A DNA stretch of 64,000 nt from Methylobacterium terrae (GTDB lineage: Bacteria > Pseudomonadota > Alphaproteobacteria > Rhizobiales > Beijerinckiaceae). Positions 18,481 through 26,463 of this stretch are shown piece by piece. Location of the stretch: NCBI RefSeq assembly GCF_003173755.1, contig NZ_CP029553.1:583001-647000 (forward strand). The letters are read 5' to 3'. The translations under genes were made by a program, and so were the position numbers. The notes beneath the pieces were generated by a model that was not told the origin of the DNA, did not search any database, and saw only the letters and a list, made by a program, of their open reading frames with translations. The first letter of the stretch is position 1; every line of letters starts with the position of its first letter.

Positions 18481-18729
18481 GTGGCCAAGAATTTCATCAC
18501 CGGCTCAGCCCGCAGCCCCTCGACCGAGGAGTTCAAGGCCCGCATCGCCCGGCTCTCAGAGATGCCGACCCACGCGACGCCGGCCGCGAATGCGCGCAAG
18601 AACAGGCCCGCGAAACAGTCATTCAGCCAGCAGCCGCTCCGGCGCGAACCGGACGGCGCGACGGAGGAGAACGCGACGGACGAAGCCGAGAAGGACGACG
18701 TCGAGAAGGACGGGGGCGAGACGGAATAG
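18481..18729 (+). CDS. small hydrophilic hypothetical protein, 82 residues
   Basis: GTG 18481 follows an AAGGAACAG ribosome-binding-like stretch. The N-terminal half (MAKNFITGSARSPSTEEFKA) is moderately ordered. The C-terminal 30 residues are almost all Glu, Asp, Lys and Thr (ENATDEAEKDDVEKDGGETE), so the tail is disordered and acidic. No membrane segment or signal. Family not recognised. It precedes the hydrolase gene by 87 bp on the same strand. Confidence 0.5.
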   Translation: MAKNFITGSARSPSTEEFKARIARLSEMPTHATPAANARKNRPAKQSFSQQPLRREPDGATEENATDEAEKDDVEKDGGETE

Positions 18730-18816
18730 GCCCGGTCCCGCCCCGCGCCGCCGCCACGATGTGTTAGATCCTGCTCGCCGGCGCGATCGCCGGCGTCCTG
18801 CGGCAGGAGAGGCCCG

Positions 18817-19653
18817 ATGAGCTTCGTGACCACCGGCGACGGCGTGGAGATCTACTACAAGGATTGGGGTCCGCGGGACGCGCAGGCGATCGTGTTCCAT
18901 CACGGCTGGCCGCTGTCGTCCGACGACTGGGACGCCCAGATGCTGTTCTTCGTGGCGGCCGGCTACCGGGTCGTGGCCCACGACCGGCGCGGCCACGGCC
19001 GCTCGTCGCAAGTCGCGGACGGCCACGACATGGACACCTACGCGGCGGACGCGGCGGCCGTGGTGCACCGGCTCGGCCTGACGAACGCGATCCATGTCGG
19101 GCACTCGACCGGCGGCGGCGAGGTGGCCCGCTACGTCGCGCGCCACGGCGAGCCGCAGGGCCGGGTCGCCAAGGCGGTCCTCGTCAGCGCCGTGCCGCCC
19201 CTGATGCTCAAGACCGGGGCCAATCCCGGCGGGTTGCCGATCGCGGTCTTCGACGGCTTTCGCGAGGCGCTCGCCGCCAACCGGGCGCAGTTCTTCCTCG
19301 ACGTCCCGACCGGGCCGTTCTACGGCTTCAACCGGCCGGGCGCGCAGGTCTCCGAGGGCGTGATCCGCAACTGGTGGCGCCAGGGCATGATGGGCGGCGC
19401 CAAGGCGCATTACGACGGCATCAAGGCCTTCTCCGAGACCGACCAGACCGAGGACCTGCGGGCGATCTCGGTGCCGACCCTGGTGCTCCACGGCGAGGAC
19501 GACCAGATCGTCCCGATCGATGCCAGCGGTCGGATGTCGGCCAAGCTCCTGCGCAACGGCACCCTCAAGACCTATCCGGGCTACAGCCACGGCATGCTCA
19601 CGGTGAACGCCGAGGTGCTGAACGCCGACCTCCTCGCCTTCGTGAAGGCGTGA
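18817..19653 (+). CDS. alpha/beta hydrolase, non-haem chloroperoxidase type
   Basis: A 278-residue cytoplasmic alpha/beta hydrolase of the cofactor-free haloperoxidase/perhydrolase group. Motifs are [12 protein letters not shown] (oxyanion-hole loop), the nucleophile elbow VGHSTGGGE with Ser97, the acid region [11 protein letters not shown], and the catalytic His in [10 protein letters not shown]. These enzymes hydrolyse esters or make peracids that can oxidise halides; the natural substrate is unknown. Length is typical. The start ATG 18817 has GGAGAGG eight bases before it. The next gene, a SnoaL-like protein, starts 26 bp downstream and probably shares the transcript. Confidence 0.93.
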   Translation: MSFVTTGDGVEIYYKDWGPRDAQAIVFHHGWPLSSDDWDAQMLFFVAAGYRVVAHDRRGHGRSSQVADGHDMDTYAADAAAVVHRLGLTNAIHVGHSTGGGEVARYVARHGEPQGRVAKAVLVSAVPPLMLKTGANPGGLPIAVFDGFREALAANRAQFFLDVPTGPFYGFNRPGAQVSEGVIRNWWRQGMMGGAKAHYDGIKAFSETDQTEDLRAISVPTLVLHGEDDQIVPIDASGRMSAKLLRNGTLKTYPGYSHGMLTVNAEVLNADLLAFVKA

Positions 19654-19679
19654 GTCCCGCGAGCGGAAGGGGCAATCCC

Positions 19680-20078
19680 ATGCAGGATACCGTCGCTGCC
19701 CCGGTGGCGGGCGAGCCCGACTACGACCGCCTGCTGCGGGCGAACCTCGCCGACGTCTTCAGCGAGCGCGATGCCGTCAAGCGGGCCGTCGCGCTCGACG
19801 CGCTGTTCGTCGCCGAGCCGGTGCTGGTCGAGCCGACCGGCATCGTCCGGGGTCGGGCGGCCATCTCCGAGGTGGCGGGCCGGCTCCTGGAGCAGTTCGG
19901 GCCGACCTTCCGGTTCGTCCCGGAGGGCACCGCCGTCGGTCATCACGGCCTCGGCCTCCTGCGCTGGACGGCGGGCCCGGAGGGCGGCCCCGTCGCGGTG
20001 ACCGGCACGGACGCGGCCGAGGTCGTCGAGGGGCGCATCGCGCGGCTCTGGGTGCTGCTGGACCCGCCGCGGTCGTAG
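19680..20078 (+). CDS. SnoaL-like (NTF2-fold) protein
   Basis: A 132-residue protein with the cone-shaped SnoaL/NTF2-like pattern. An N-terminal helix (YDRLLRANLADVFSERDAVK) precedes ALDALFVAEPVLVEPTGIVRG and a helix ISEVAGRLLEQFGPTFRFVP. Beta strands with GLLRWTAG and AEVVEGRIARLWVLLDPP complete it. Members are polyketide cyclases, isomerases or binding proteins; no catalytic assignment is possible. GGAAGGGG precedes ATG 19680. Likely cotranscribed with the hydrolase upstream. Confidence 0.8.
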   Translation: MQDTVAAPVAGEPDYDRLLRANLADVFSERDAVKRAVALDALFVAEPVLVEPTGIVRGRAAISEVAGRLLEQFGPTFRFVPEGTAVGHHGLGLLRWTAGPEGGPVAVTGTDAAEVVEGRIARLWVLLDPPRS

Positions 20079-20100
20079 TCTTTCGGAAAGGAAAACCTTC

Positions 20101-20140
20101 GCGTCATCCCGGACCCGCCCGGCGGAACTCGGGATGACGC
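20101..20140. terminator. palindrome between convergent genes
   Basis: A perfect 10-bp stem (GCGTCATCCC at 20101-20110 with GGGATGACGC at 20131-20140) around a 20-base GC-rich loop, without a T tract. It sits between the convergent SnoaL-like and DHH genes. It could act as a bidirectional transcription end or be one of the GTCATCCC-type dispersed palindromes of alphaproteobacteria. Confidence 0.55.
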
Positions 20141-20180
20141 GGGGGATGGCCGGGCCGCCGAGACGACCGACCGCTCTCGC

Positions 20181-21413
20181 CTAACCCTTCCAGTTCTTCA
20201 ACGCCGCGAACGGGCTGTCGGCCGCGGCGCTCTTTTGCGGGTTCAGCACCGGCTCGACCTGGGCGACGGCGTCGGCGAGCGAGAAGGCGGTGCCGGTCGG
20301 GAGCTTGCCGCCGGCGGCGTCCTGGTGGCCGCCGCCGCGGAACAGCCGGGCGCCGTCGAGGGCTGTGCCGTCGATCGAGCGGAACGACAGGGTGCCGGTG
20401 CGCTGCACGTTGACGAGGCGCTTGGCCCGTCCGCTCGCCATCACCAGGTCCGAGACCCGCTGGAAGGTGCCGGCATCGAGGGCGAAGGACAGGAGCGTGC
20501 CGTCGGGCAGCGCGTGGAACAGCGCGTCCGAGCGGGCGAGCGCCCGGGCCATCCGCTGGCGCGTGGTGAGGGCCGGGTCGTCGTCGGGCGCCTCGCGCAT
20601 CAGGTCGTCGACGATGGCGCCGCGGATCGCCGGGACGGCGCGCTCCAGCTCCGCCGGGGTGGCGCCGGCGCGCAACGTGGCGGTCGCCTGGCGCAGCAGG
20701 CGGGCGACGAACGGATCGTGGCTCGGATGCCCGACCGGCACCAGGGTGCCGACGTTGTCCCAGAAGATCTCGTCGAGGGCGAAGCCGCCGGGGAAGTGGG
20801 GATCGTCCTTGCGCCAGAGGTCGAGGGCGTCGACGCAGGCGACGAGCCGCGCCAGATCCTCGACCTGGGCGGGGTCGGGCTCGCGGGTCGCGAACAGGGC
20901 GCGGTGGGCCTCGACCATCTTCGTCGCGCTCGAGCCTTCGTCGACCAGCACGGTGACCGACGGATCGCCGAGGTCGAACCGCGACAGGCGCGGGTTCTCC
21001 GCGTCGGCCTTCGGCTCCAGCCCCTGGCGGCGCATCTGGTCGATCGAGGAGGTGTGGTGGTCGAGGACGATCAGCCGGTGCGGCGCGTCCGCGTCGCGCT
21101 TGCGGTTCATCGCCGCGAAGCGGCGCAGGAAGGCGATCGTCGGCTCCTCGATGCCGAGATCGGTGATCAGCACCATCTCGGCCGCCTTGGTCTTCGCCAG
21201 ACGCTTCAATTCGTCGTCGACCACGGGACCGACGTCGCCGTAGCGCGGCACGTGCACGATCCGGGCGGGCTCGGCATAGGCCGAGACGAGGGTCGCGGCG
21301 CCGTAGCCGTCGAGGTCGTGGTGGGTGATCTGGGTCAGGCGCACGGGATAAGGGTCCAGGGTCGGTTCGGATCGGCGGTGAATCCTGCGAGCATAGCGGC
21401 TTCCGGGCGGCAC
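20181..21413 (-). CDS. DHH/DHHA1-family phosphoesterase
   Basis: A phosphoesterase of about 390-410 residues. The DHH domain shows ITHHDLDGYGAATLV (metal-binding Asp), ADMVLITDLGIEEP-like VLITDLGIEEP and the namesake LIVLDHHTSSIDQM. The DHHA1 domain near the C-terminus has RLFRGGGHQDAAGGKLPTG. Relatives cleave oligonucleotides or cyclic dinucleotides (NrnA- and GdpP-like), using two metal ions. The start is uncertain: ATG 21413 gives an Arg-rich leader, while GTG 21347 starts just before RLTQITHHDLDG and fits the family better. A nine-unit 30-bp repeat array lies directly upstream, at 21431-21700, and may contain or displace its promoter. Confidence 0.88.
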   Translation of the reverse strand: MPPGSRYARRIHRRSEPTLDPYPVRLTQITHHDLDGYGAATLVSAYAEPARIVHVPRYGDVGPVVDDELKRLAKTKAAEMVLITDLGIEEPTIAFLRRFAAMNRKRDADAPHRLIVLDHHTSSIDQMRRQGLEPKADAENPRLSRFDLGDPSVTVLVDEGSSATKMVEAHRALFATREPDPAQVEDLARLVACVDALDLWRKDDPHFPGGFALDEIFWDNVGTLVPVGHPSHDPFVARLLRQATATLRAGATPAELERAVPAIRGAIVDDLMREAPDDDPALTTRQRMARALARSDALFHALPDGTLLSFALDAGTFQRVSDLVMASGRAKRLVNVQRTGTLSFRSIDGTALDGARLFRGGGHQDAAGGKLPTGTAFSLADAVAQVEPVLNPQKSAAADSPFAALKNWKG

Positions 21414-21430
21414 CGGCAGGCCCGGCGCCC

Positions 21431-21700
21431 AGGAAAAGGCCGGCGCCTCGCCGAAGTATCAGGAAGAAGCCGGCGCCTCGCCGAAAAATCAGGAAGAAGC
21501 CGGCGCCTCGCCGAAGAGTCAGGAAGAAGCCGGCGCCTCGCCGAAGAGTCAGGAAGAAGCCGGCGCCTCGCCGAAGAGTCAGGAAGAAGCCGGCGCCTCG
21601 CCGAAGAGTCAGGAAGAAGCCGGCGCCTCGCCGAAGAGTCAGGAAGAAGCCGGCGCCTCGCCGAAGAGTCAGGAAGAAGCCGGCGCCTCGCCGGCCAGGC
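21431..21700. repeat. 30-bp tandem array, nine units, at the 3' end of lysR
   Basis: Nine 30-bp units. Six identical copies (21491-21670) begin AGGAAGAAGCCGGCGCCTCG and end CCGAAGAGTC. The first (21431), second (21461) and last (21671) differ. On the minus strand each unit carries the last codons of the LysR gene, GEAPASS plus the stop, so the array grew by duplicating the gene's 3' end into the intergenic space. Each unit also holds CGGCG-CCT-CGCCG, a 5-bp hairpin. It separates lysR from the downstream DHH gene. Confidence 0.95.
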
Positions 21701-22601
21701 GCCGCAGCAGGTCGCGCAGCCAGCGGTGGGCCGGGTCGTCGTCGTAGGAGGCGTGCCAGAGCATCGTCACCGCCACGTCGTCGAGGGCCACCGGGGCGGG
21801 GCTCACCGTCAGTCCGAGGGTCTCGGCGAAGAGGTGGGCGAGGCGGGCATGCATGGTGGTGAGCACCGGCGCGCTGCGCACCAGGAACGGCACCGCCAGG
21901 AAGCGCGGCGAGGTGACCGCGAGGGTGCGGCGGCGGCCGAGCTTGGCCAGCGCGTCGTCGACCACCCCGTGGGCGGTCTCGCGCAGGCTCGTCAGCACGT
22001 GGGGAAAGCGCAGGTAATCGTCGAGCGAGATCGGCGGCGCGAGGCCCAGCAGGGCGGCGTTGAACAGGCAGACGTAGCTGTCGCGGTAGAGCAGGCGCTG
22101 CTTGTGGTGCGTCTGGCCGCGGAACGACAGGCCGATGGCGAGGTCGACCTGGTCGGCGTCGATCTCCTGCAGGATGTGGTCGCGGTCGACCGAGCGCAGC
22201 AGCAGGCTGATCCCCGGCGCCTCCCGGCGGAGATAGGCCAGCAGCCGGGGCCCGAGCAGCACCTCGGTGCTGTCGGGCAGGCTGATCGTGAAGGTCCGCA
22301 CCACCGTGCGGGGATCGAAGGTCTCGTCGCGGCGCACCAGCACCTGGACCTGCCGCAGGAGCGCCCGCACCGGCTCGGCGAGCGCCAGGGCGCGGGGCGT
22401 CGGCCGCATCCCCTCGGGACTGCGGGTCATGAGCTCGTCGCCGAACAGCACCCGCAGCCGCGCGAGCGCGGAGCTCATCGCCGACTGGCCGATGCCGATG
22501 CGGGATGCCGCCCGGGTCACGCTGCGCTCGGCGAGCAGCGCGTCGAGGGCCACCAGGAGGTTGAGGTCGACCCGGGCGAGATCGATATGATCAATAGTCA
22601 T
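21669..22601 (-). CDS. LysR-family transcriptional regulator (NodD/SyrM-like)
   Basis: A 310-residue regulator. The N-terminal winged helix-turn-helix is DLNLLVALDALLAERSVTRA followed by RIGIGQSAMSSALARLR. The substrate-binding domain follows (FTISLPDSTEVLLGPRLLAY, DQVDLAIGLSFRG, FPHVLTSLRETAHG). ATG 22601 (MTIDHIDLARVD) is preferred over an ATG at 22643. It diverges from a small secreted-protein gene 93 bp away, the usual arrangement for a LysR protein and its target; this is inference. The C-terminal GEAPASS is repeated downstream as non-coding tandem units. Confidence 0.92.
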   Translation of the reverse strand: MTIDHIDLARVDLNLLVALDALLAERSVTRAASRIGIGQSAMSSALARLRVLFGDELMTRSPEGMRPTPRALALAEPVRALLRQVQVLVRRDETFDPRTVVRTFTISLPDSTEVLLGPRLLAYLRREAPGISLLLRSVDRDHILQEIDADQVDLAIGLSFRGQTHHKQRLLYRDSYVCLFNAALLGLAPPISLDDYLRFPHVLTSLRETAHGVVDDALAKLGRRRTLAVTSPRFLAVPFLVRSAPVLTTMHARLAHLFAETLGLTVSPAPVALDDVAVTMLWHASYDDDPAHRWLRDLLRRLAGEAPASS

Positions 22602-22694
22602 TATCGATGCGATCTGTTTGATCCATGCTGCACCGCAGCGCATATCACGTCCATGGATGCGGGGCGGTCGGGCCCCGCCACGGACGGGACGACG

Positions 22695-23075
22695 ATGATG
22701 ACGACCTTTCGCACGCTACTCCTGCACACGACCCTCTTGGCGGCCGCCGCGACGGCCGCCGCCACCGCCAGCGCCGGCGAGCTTCGCCCGTCCGGGGCGG
22801 CGAGCCTCGATCTCGGAACGCTCGCCGGCGTGGCCTACTACGCGCCCGAGCCCGCCGGCTACCGCGTGGTCGTGACCCTCGCCCCCCGGGCCGCCGCGCC
22901 CGCCTCCCGGTTCGAGGCGGTGCTGGCACCCGGCCAGAGCGTCGCGGTCTCGACCCCGCGCGAGGCCGGGGCCGCGCCCCGGGCGATCACGATCACCCGC
23001 ACCGGCGACACGGTCACGGTGACGCCGGTCCGGGTGCGGGAGACCGTCGAGGCGACCGCCTCGATCGTCGAATGA
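22695..23075 (+). CDS. small secreted hypothetical protein, 126 residues
   Basis: A Sec signal peptide (MMTTFRTLLLHTTLLAAAAT, cleavage probably after ATASA) is followed by a mature part of about 100 residues that looks all-beta: ASLDLGTLAGVAYYAPEPAG, YRVVVTLAPRA, RFEAVLAPGQSVAVSTP and RAITITRTGDTVTVTPVRVR. No family is recognised. It is divergent from the LysR gene, which may control it. The last codons (EATASIVE and stop) lie within a segment that is partly repeated twice further downstream. Confidence 0.72.
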   Translation: MMTTFRTLLLHTTLLAAAATAAATASAGELRPSGAASLDLGTLAGVAYYAPEPAGYRVVVTLAPRAAAPASRFEAVLAPGQSVAVSTPREAGAAPRAITITRTGDTVTVTPVRVRETVEATASIVE

Positions 23076-23160
23076 GGCCGGGCGGCCGCCTCGATCGATG
23101 GGTGAGGCCGGGCGGCCGTCAGGCCGCGCTCGAGGCGGCCGCCTCGATCGATGGATGAGG
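23049..23160. repeat. imperfect 3'-end duplication of the secreted-protein gene
   Basis: The segment GAGGCGACCGCCTCGATCGT at the 3' end of the preceding gene recurs twice with small changes: GGCGGCCGCCTCGATCGATG at 23081 and GAGGCGGCCGCCTCGATCGA at 23133, each followed by ATGAGGC or GTGAGGC and TGGGCGGCC-like sequence. GGCGGCCGTCAGGCCGC hairpins lie at 23111 and 23164. This resembles the array at the 3' end of the neighbouring lysR. Confidence 0.7.
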
Positions 23161-23171
23161 CTGGGCGGCCG

Positions 23172-24560
23172 TCAGGCCGCCCGGGACAGGTCGCCGTCGA
23201 GCCCGGCGATCGCGCGTTCGAGCGCCGCGAAGCAATCCGGGTCGAAGGCGGTGCCGACATCGCCGCGCATGATGCCGAGCGCCTTGGCGACCGGCATCGC
23301 CGTGCGGTAGGGCCGGTCGGCGGTGAGCGCGTCGAACACGTCCGCGACCGAGACGATCCGGGTCTCGGGCGCGATGGCGTCGGCCGAGAGGCCGCGGGGA
23401 TAGCCCTTGCCGTCGAGGCGCTCGTGATGGGCGCCGCCGATGCGGGCGATGGCGTGGAAGGCGGCGACGCGGGCGAGGATCGTCTCCGACAGGAGGGCGT
23501 GGTTGCGCATGTCGCGCCACTCGGCGTCGTCGAGCTTGGCCGGCTTGTCGAGGATCGCGTTCGAGACCCCGAGCTTGCCGACGTCGTGCAAGAGCGCCGC
23601 CCGGCGCAGCCAGCGCCGGCGCGCGGGCGCGTAGCCGAGTTCCGCCGCGATCAGGTCGGCATAGACCGCGACCCGCTCGGAATGGCCCGACGTGAACGGG
23701 CTCTTGGCGTCGATCACCTGGGCGAAGGCGGTGGCGATGTCGTCGAGGTAGTCCTCGTCGACGACGAGGCCGGCGCGGACCGGCTCCAGGCCCGCGACCG
23801 CGTCGGTCACCGCCTCGGAGGCCAGGGTTTCCCAGAAGCCGGGGCGCGCGGCCGCGCGCTCGAGGGCCGCCACCGCGTCGGGATCGAACCAGCTCCCGGC
23901 CCGGGCCCGGGCCTCGGCGAGCGCCGCCGCCGGGCCGGCGCTGGTGTGGAACACGTCCACCACCTGGGCGAGCAGCGCGATGCGGGCGTAGAGGGGGATG
24001 TCGGCTCCGGCGCGGCGGTCGGGCCGGCCCTTGCCGTTCCAGTGCTCGTCGAGGGCGTGGATCGCCCGGCAGACGCTGGGCGGGAAGCGTAAGCGCGCGG
24101 CGATCTCGGCCCCGCGCTGGCAGCGGGTCTGGATCAGGTCGTCGACGATCTCGCCGCCGTTCTGCAGGATGTTGAGGACCGCCCTGAAGCGCTCGGCGAG
24201 GCCCGCCTTGAGCCCGGTATGCGCGAAGACGAAGCCCAGCACCTGGGGCAGGCTGTCGCTCACCGTCTTGAAGTCGCGCTTGAAGCCGATGTCGTCGGAC
24301 AGGTACAGCTCGCAGATCCGCGCCGCGTTGCTGGAGCAGCCGAGGTCCTTCAGCATCACCGTGTAGTAGAGTTCCCACAACCGGTCGGGATCGAGGCCTA
24401 GCTCGCGGCCGACATGCACCCCGATCCAGGTCGCGCGGACGCAATGGCCCGGGGGCTGGCCCTCGGTGAGGTCGAGGGCGTGGCTGAGCGCCCCCAGCAG
24501 CTCGGACAGCGGGATGCCCCCCGCCGGCGCCGCCCCGACGGCGTGCACGCTCGGCCTCAT
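23172..24560 (-). CDS. HD-GYP domain protein with a second, degenerate HD domain
   Basis: 462 residues from ATG 24560, with GAGGGGAGGGGG upstream. The C-terminal half is a full HD-GYP domain: GHSERVAVYADLIA, LLHDVGKLGVSNAILDKP (HD at about residues 325-326), and HHERLDGKGYPRGL with the GYP signature. Such domains hydrolyse cyclic di-GMP. The N-terminal half repeats the fold in decayed form: MLKDLGCSSNAARICELY replaces HD with KD, and HALDEHWNGKGRPDRR resembles the H-x-DGKGYP segment. So it is a tandem HD protein with one active-looking site. No receiver or membrane domain is seen. Confidence 0.88.
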   Translation of the reverse strand: MRPSVHAVGAAPAGGIPLSELLGALSHALDLTEGQPPGHCVRATWIGVHVGRELGLDPDRLWELYYTVMLKDLGCSSNAARICELYLSDDIGFKRDFKTVSDSLPQVLGFVFAHTGLKAGLAERFRAVLNILQNGGEIVDDLIQTRCQRGAEIAARLRFPPSVCRAIHALDEHWNGKGRPDRRAGADIPLYARIALLAQVVDVFHTSAGPAAALAEARARAGSWFDPDAVAALERAAARPGFWETLASEAVTDAVAGLEPVRAGLVVDEDYLDDIATAFAQVIDAKSPFTSGHSERVAVYADLIAAELGYAPARRRWLRRAALLHDVGKLGVSNAILDKPAKLDDAEWRDMRNHALLSETILARVAAFHAIARIGGAHHERLDGKGYPRGLSADAIAPETRIVSVADVFDALTADRPYRTAMPVAKALGIMRGDVGTAFDPDCFAALERAIAGLDGDLSRAA

Positions 24561-24684
24561 CGTGAGCCCCCTCCCCTCTTCATCCGGGCAGGATGGCGCG
24601 ATGGCACTAACATTTGCTGAGCGCGCGAGGGATTGGCGCGCCAGCGCATCACGCAATCGAGGGCCGATCCCTCGCGGGTCCGGC

Positions 24685-25943
24685 TCAGGCGCCGCGCCCG
24701 GCGGCGACCTCGTCGATCAGGCGCAGGTGCGCCGGCAGGCAGACCCGTTTGAGGTCGTAGGCGAGCGCGCTCCGCCGCGCCGCCTCCCGCAACGGGGCGA
24801 CGGCCCCCGGATCGGCCAGAACCGAGACCACCGCCTCGGCGATCGCGGCGGCCGAGAAGAAATCGACCAGGAGCCCGTTCTCGCGGTGGCGGATCACCTC
24901 CTCCACCGGCGGGGTCGCCGAGCCGACGATGCAGGCGCCGAGCGCCATCGCCTCCAGCATCGACCAGGACAGGACGAACGGGTAGGTCAGGTAGACGTGG
25001 ACCGCCGAGACCCGCATGAGGTCGACGTAGTCGCCGTAGGGAATCTTGCCGACGAAGTGGACGCGCGACAGGTCGAGATCCGCCTTGACCTCGTCGAGGA
25101 AGATGTCGCGCCAAGTTTTGGCAGGGCAAGTTTCGGCAGCGGATGTCCGGCCGGCGGGGGCCTGGCGCCGTAGCTGGTGTCGCTGCCGCCGACGATCACC
25201 GCCCGGGCCCGCGGCCGCCGGCGCAGGATCTCGGGCAGCGCCCGCATGAAGCTGTGATAGCCGCGATAGGGCTCGAGGTTGCGGTTGACGAAGGTGACGA
25301 CCTCGTCGCCGACGCCGAGCGACAGGCGGTCGCGGCCGAGCGCGATGCGCGCGCCGCGGTCGGGCCGCAGCCGGTCGGTGTCGATGCCGTCGTGGATGAC
25401 CTCGAGCCGGTCGCGGAAGATCGCCGGGATCCGGCTCGCCTGCCAGGCGGTCGGGCTGACGAGCCGGTCGGAGGCCTCGAAGGCCACGAGCTGCCCGGCG
25501 TTGCGGGCGCGGGTGCGCAAGGCGTCGTCCTCAGGCACCGGAAATTCCGGGTCGAAGCCGGAATCGGCGCCGGACGCGCTGTAGAAGAACTCCGCGAAGG
25601 TCAGGAGCCGGGCCTGCGGCCAGACGTCCTTGAGGAAGAGGGTCTCGCCCCAGCCCGAATGGCCGCAGATCACGTCCGGGGTAAAGCCCTCCGCCTTGAG
25701 CATCGAGGCCGCCCGCGCCGCCGCCTCGCCCCGCAGGGTCGCGGTCTCGAAGCTCGCCGCGAGGGGGTGGATCCCGGGGGTGGAGCGGCCGGACACCGCG
25801 TAGCGCAGGTGGCGCACCCCCGGCAGGGCGGGCGCGGCATTGATGCCGAGCGCCACCACCTCGGTGCCGGGCCGGGCCGCGAGGGCCGGGGCGACGTGGC
25901 GGTATTGCCCGGGGAAGTTCTGGTGGACGAAGAGGACGCGCAT
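24685..25943 (-). pseudogene. group 1 glycosyltransferase, frameshifted
   Basis: ATG 25943 opens [20 protein letters not shown], the typical N-terminus of GT4-like glycosyltransferases with a PF12000-type donor domain. ICGHSGWGETLFLKDVWPQ and VIHDGIDTDRLRPD follow, then VVTFVNRNLEPYRGYHSFMR. After VIVGGSDTSYGARPPPAG, at about 25120-25150, the frame breaks: family members continue TWRDIFLDEV, which is present in another frame. The rest (VSAVHVYLTYPFVLSWSMLEAM, PPVEEVIRHRENGLLVDFF) reads on to the stop at 24685. The break coincides with an extra near-perfect 15-bp duplication (CTGCCGAAACTTGCC, CTGCCAAAACTTGGC). Repaired length is about 415 residues. Either a recent pseudogene or an assembly error. 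Confidence 0.8.
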
Positions 25944-26463
25944 CGGGAATCGGACCGAACCTCGGGGGCGGGCTTTCGCGCGAGGCACCCTCACGCGAAA
26001 GCGGGCCCGATGTCCACCGCCCGCCGCGGCGACCCCGGGCCGAGCCTCGATGCACCTCCCTCAAGGCGCCTCTCGCCCGCACGTCGCCGCCTCGGCCTCC
26101 GGCGAGGAGCGCGCGCGGGGGAGACCGTCGGGTGGATCGCCCAAGGCGCGCCGATCGTCGTTCCGGGGCCCGACCGCCCGGCGAGGGCAAGCTGGTCCGA
26201 GGATGTCGGCACGCCCCGGGAAGGCGCCGCGGCCTTCCCGGCGACGCCGGAGATCGGCCAGAATCCCGCGGCCGGGCGCCGGATGCCGTGGCCGGCCGCC
26301 CGATCTGTCCTTGCGTCACTTCGTTAATCTTTTCCAAGCATCATTCATCCAAGCCCACGCTATCAAATTTCCATCGCAACTTCGAAGACTTCGCCCTCAA
26401 TTTTTCGGCGAAGACACTCAGCGTCTGCATCGCACAATATATTCCAAAAAGGATGCACCGAGG
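25944..26463. other. intergenic region upstream of the chemoreceptor, no gene seen
   Basis: A gap of 520 bp between divergent genes. The part 26320-26450 is clearly less GC-rich than its surroundings (for example TCAATTTTTCGGCGAAG) and should hold the promoter of the chemoreceptor gene, but no definite sigma-type boxes can be named. Short ORFs in this gap have shadow-like composition. Confidence 0.45.

Noticed and set aside
21431..21700. CRISPR array
   Set aside because: Units are contiguous 30-bp tandem copies without unique spacers, and they derive from the lysR 3' end; no cas genes are present.
20235..22690. Very long plus-strand frame covering the DHH and LysR genes
   Set aside because: Antisense shadow of two well-supported genes; the only real coding part is the secreted protein from 22695.
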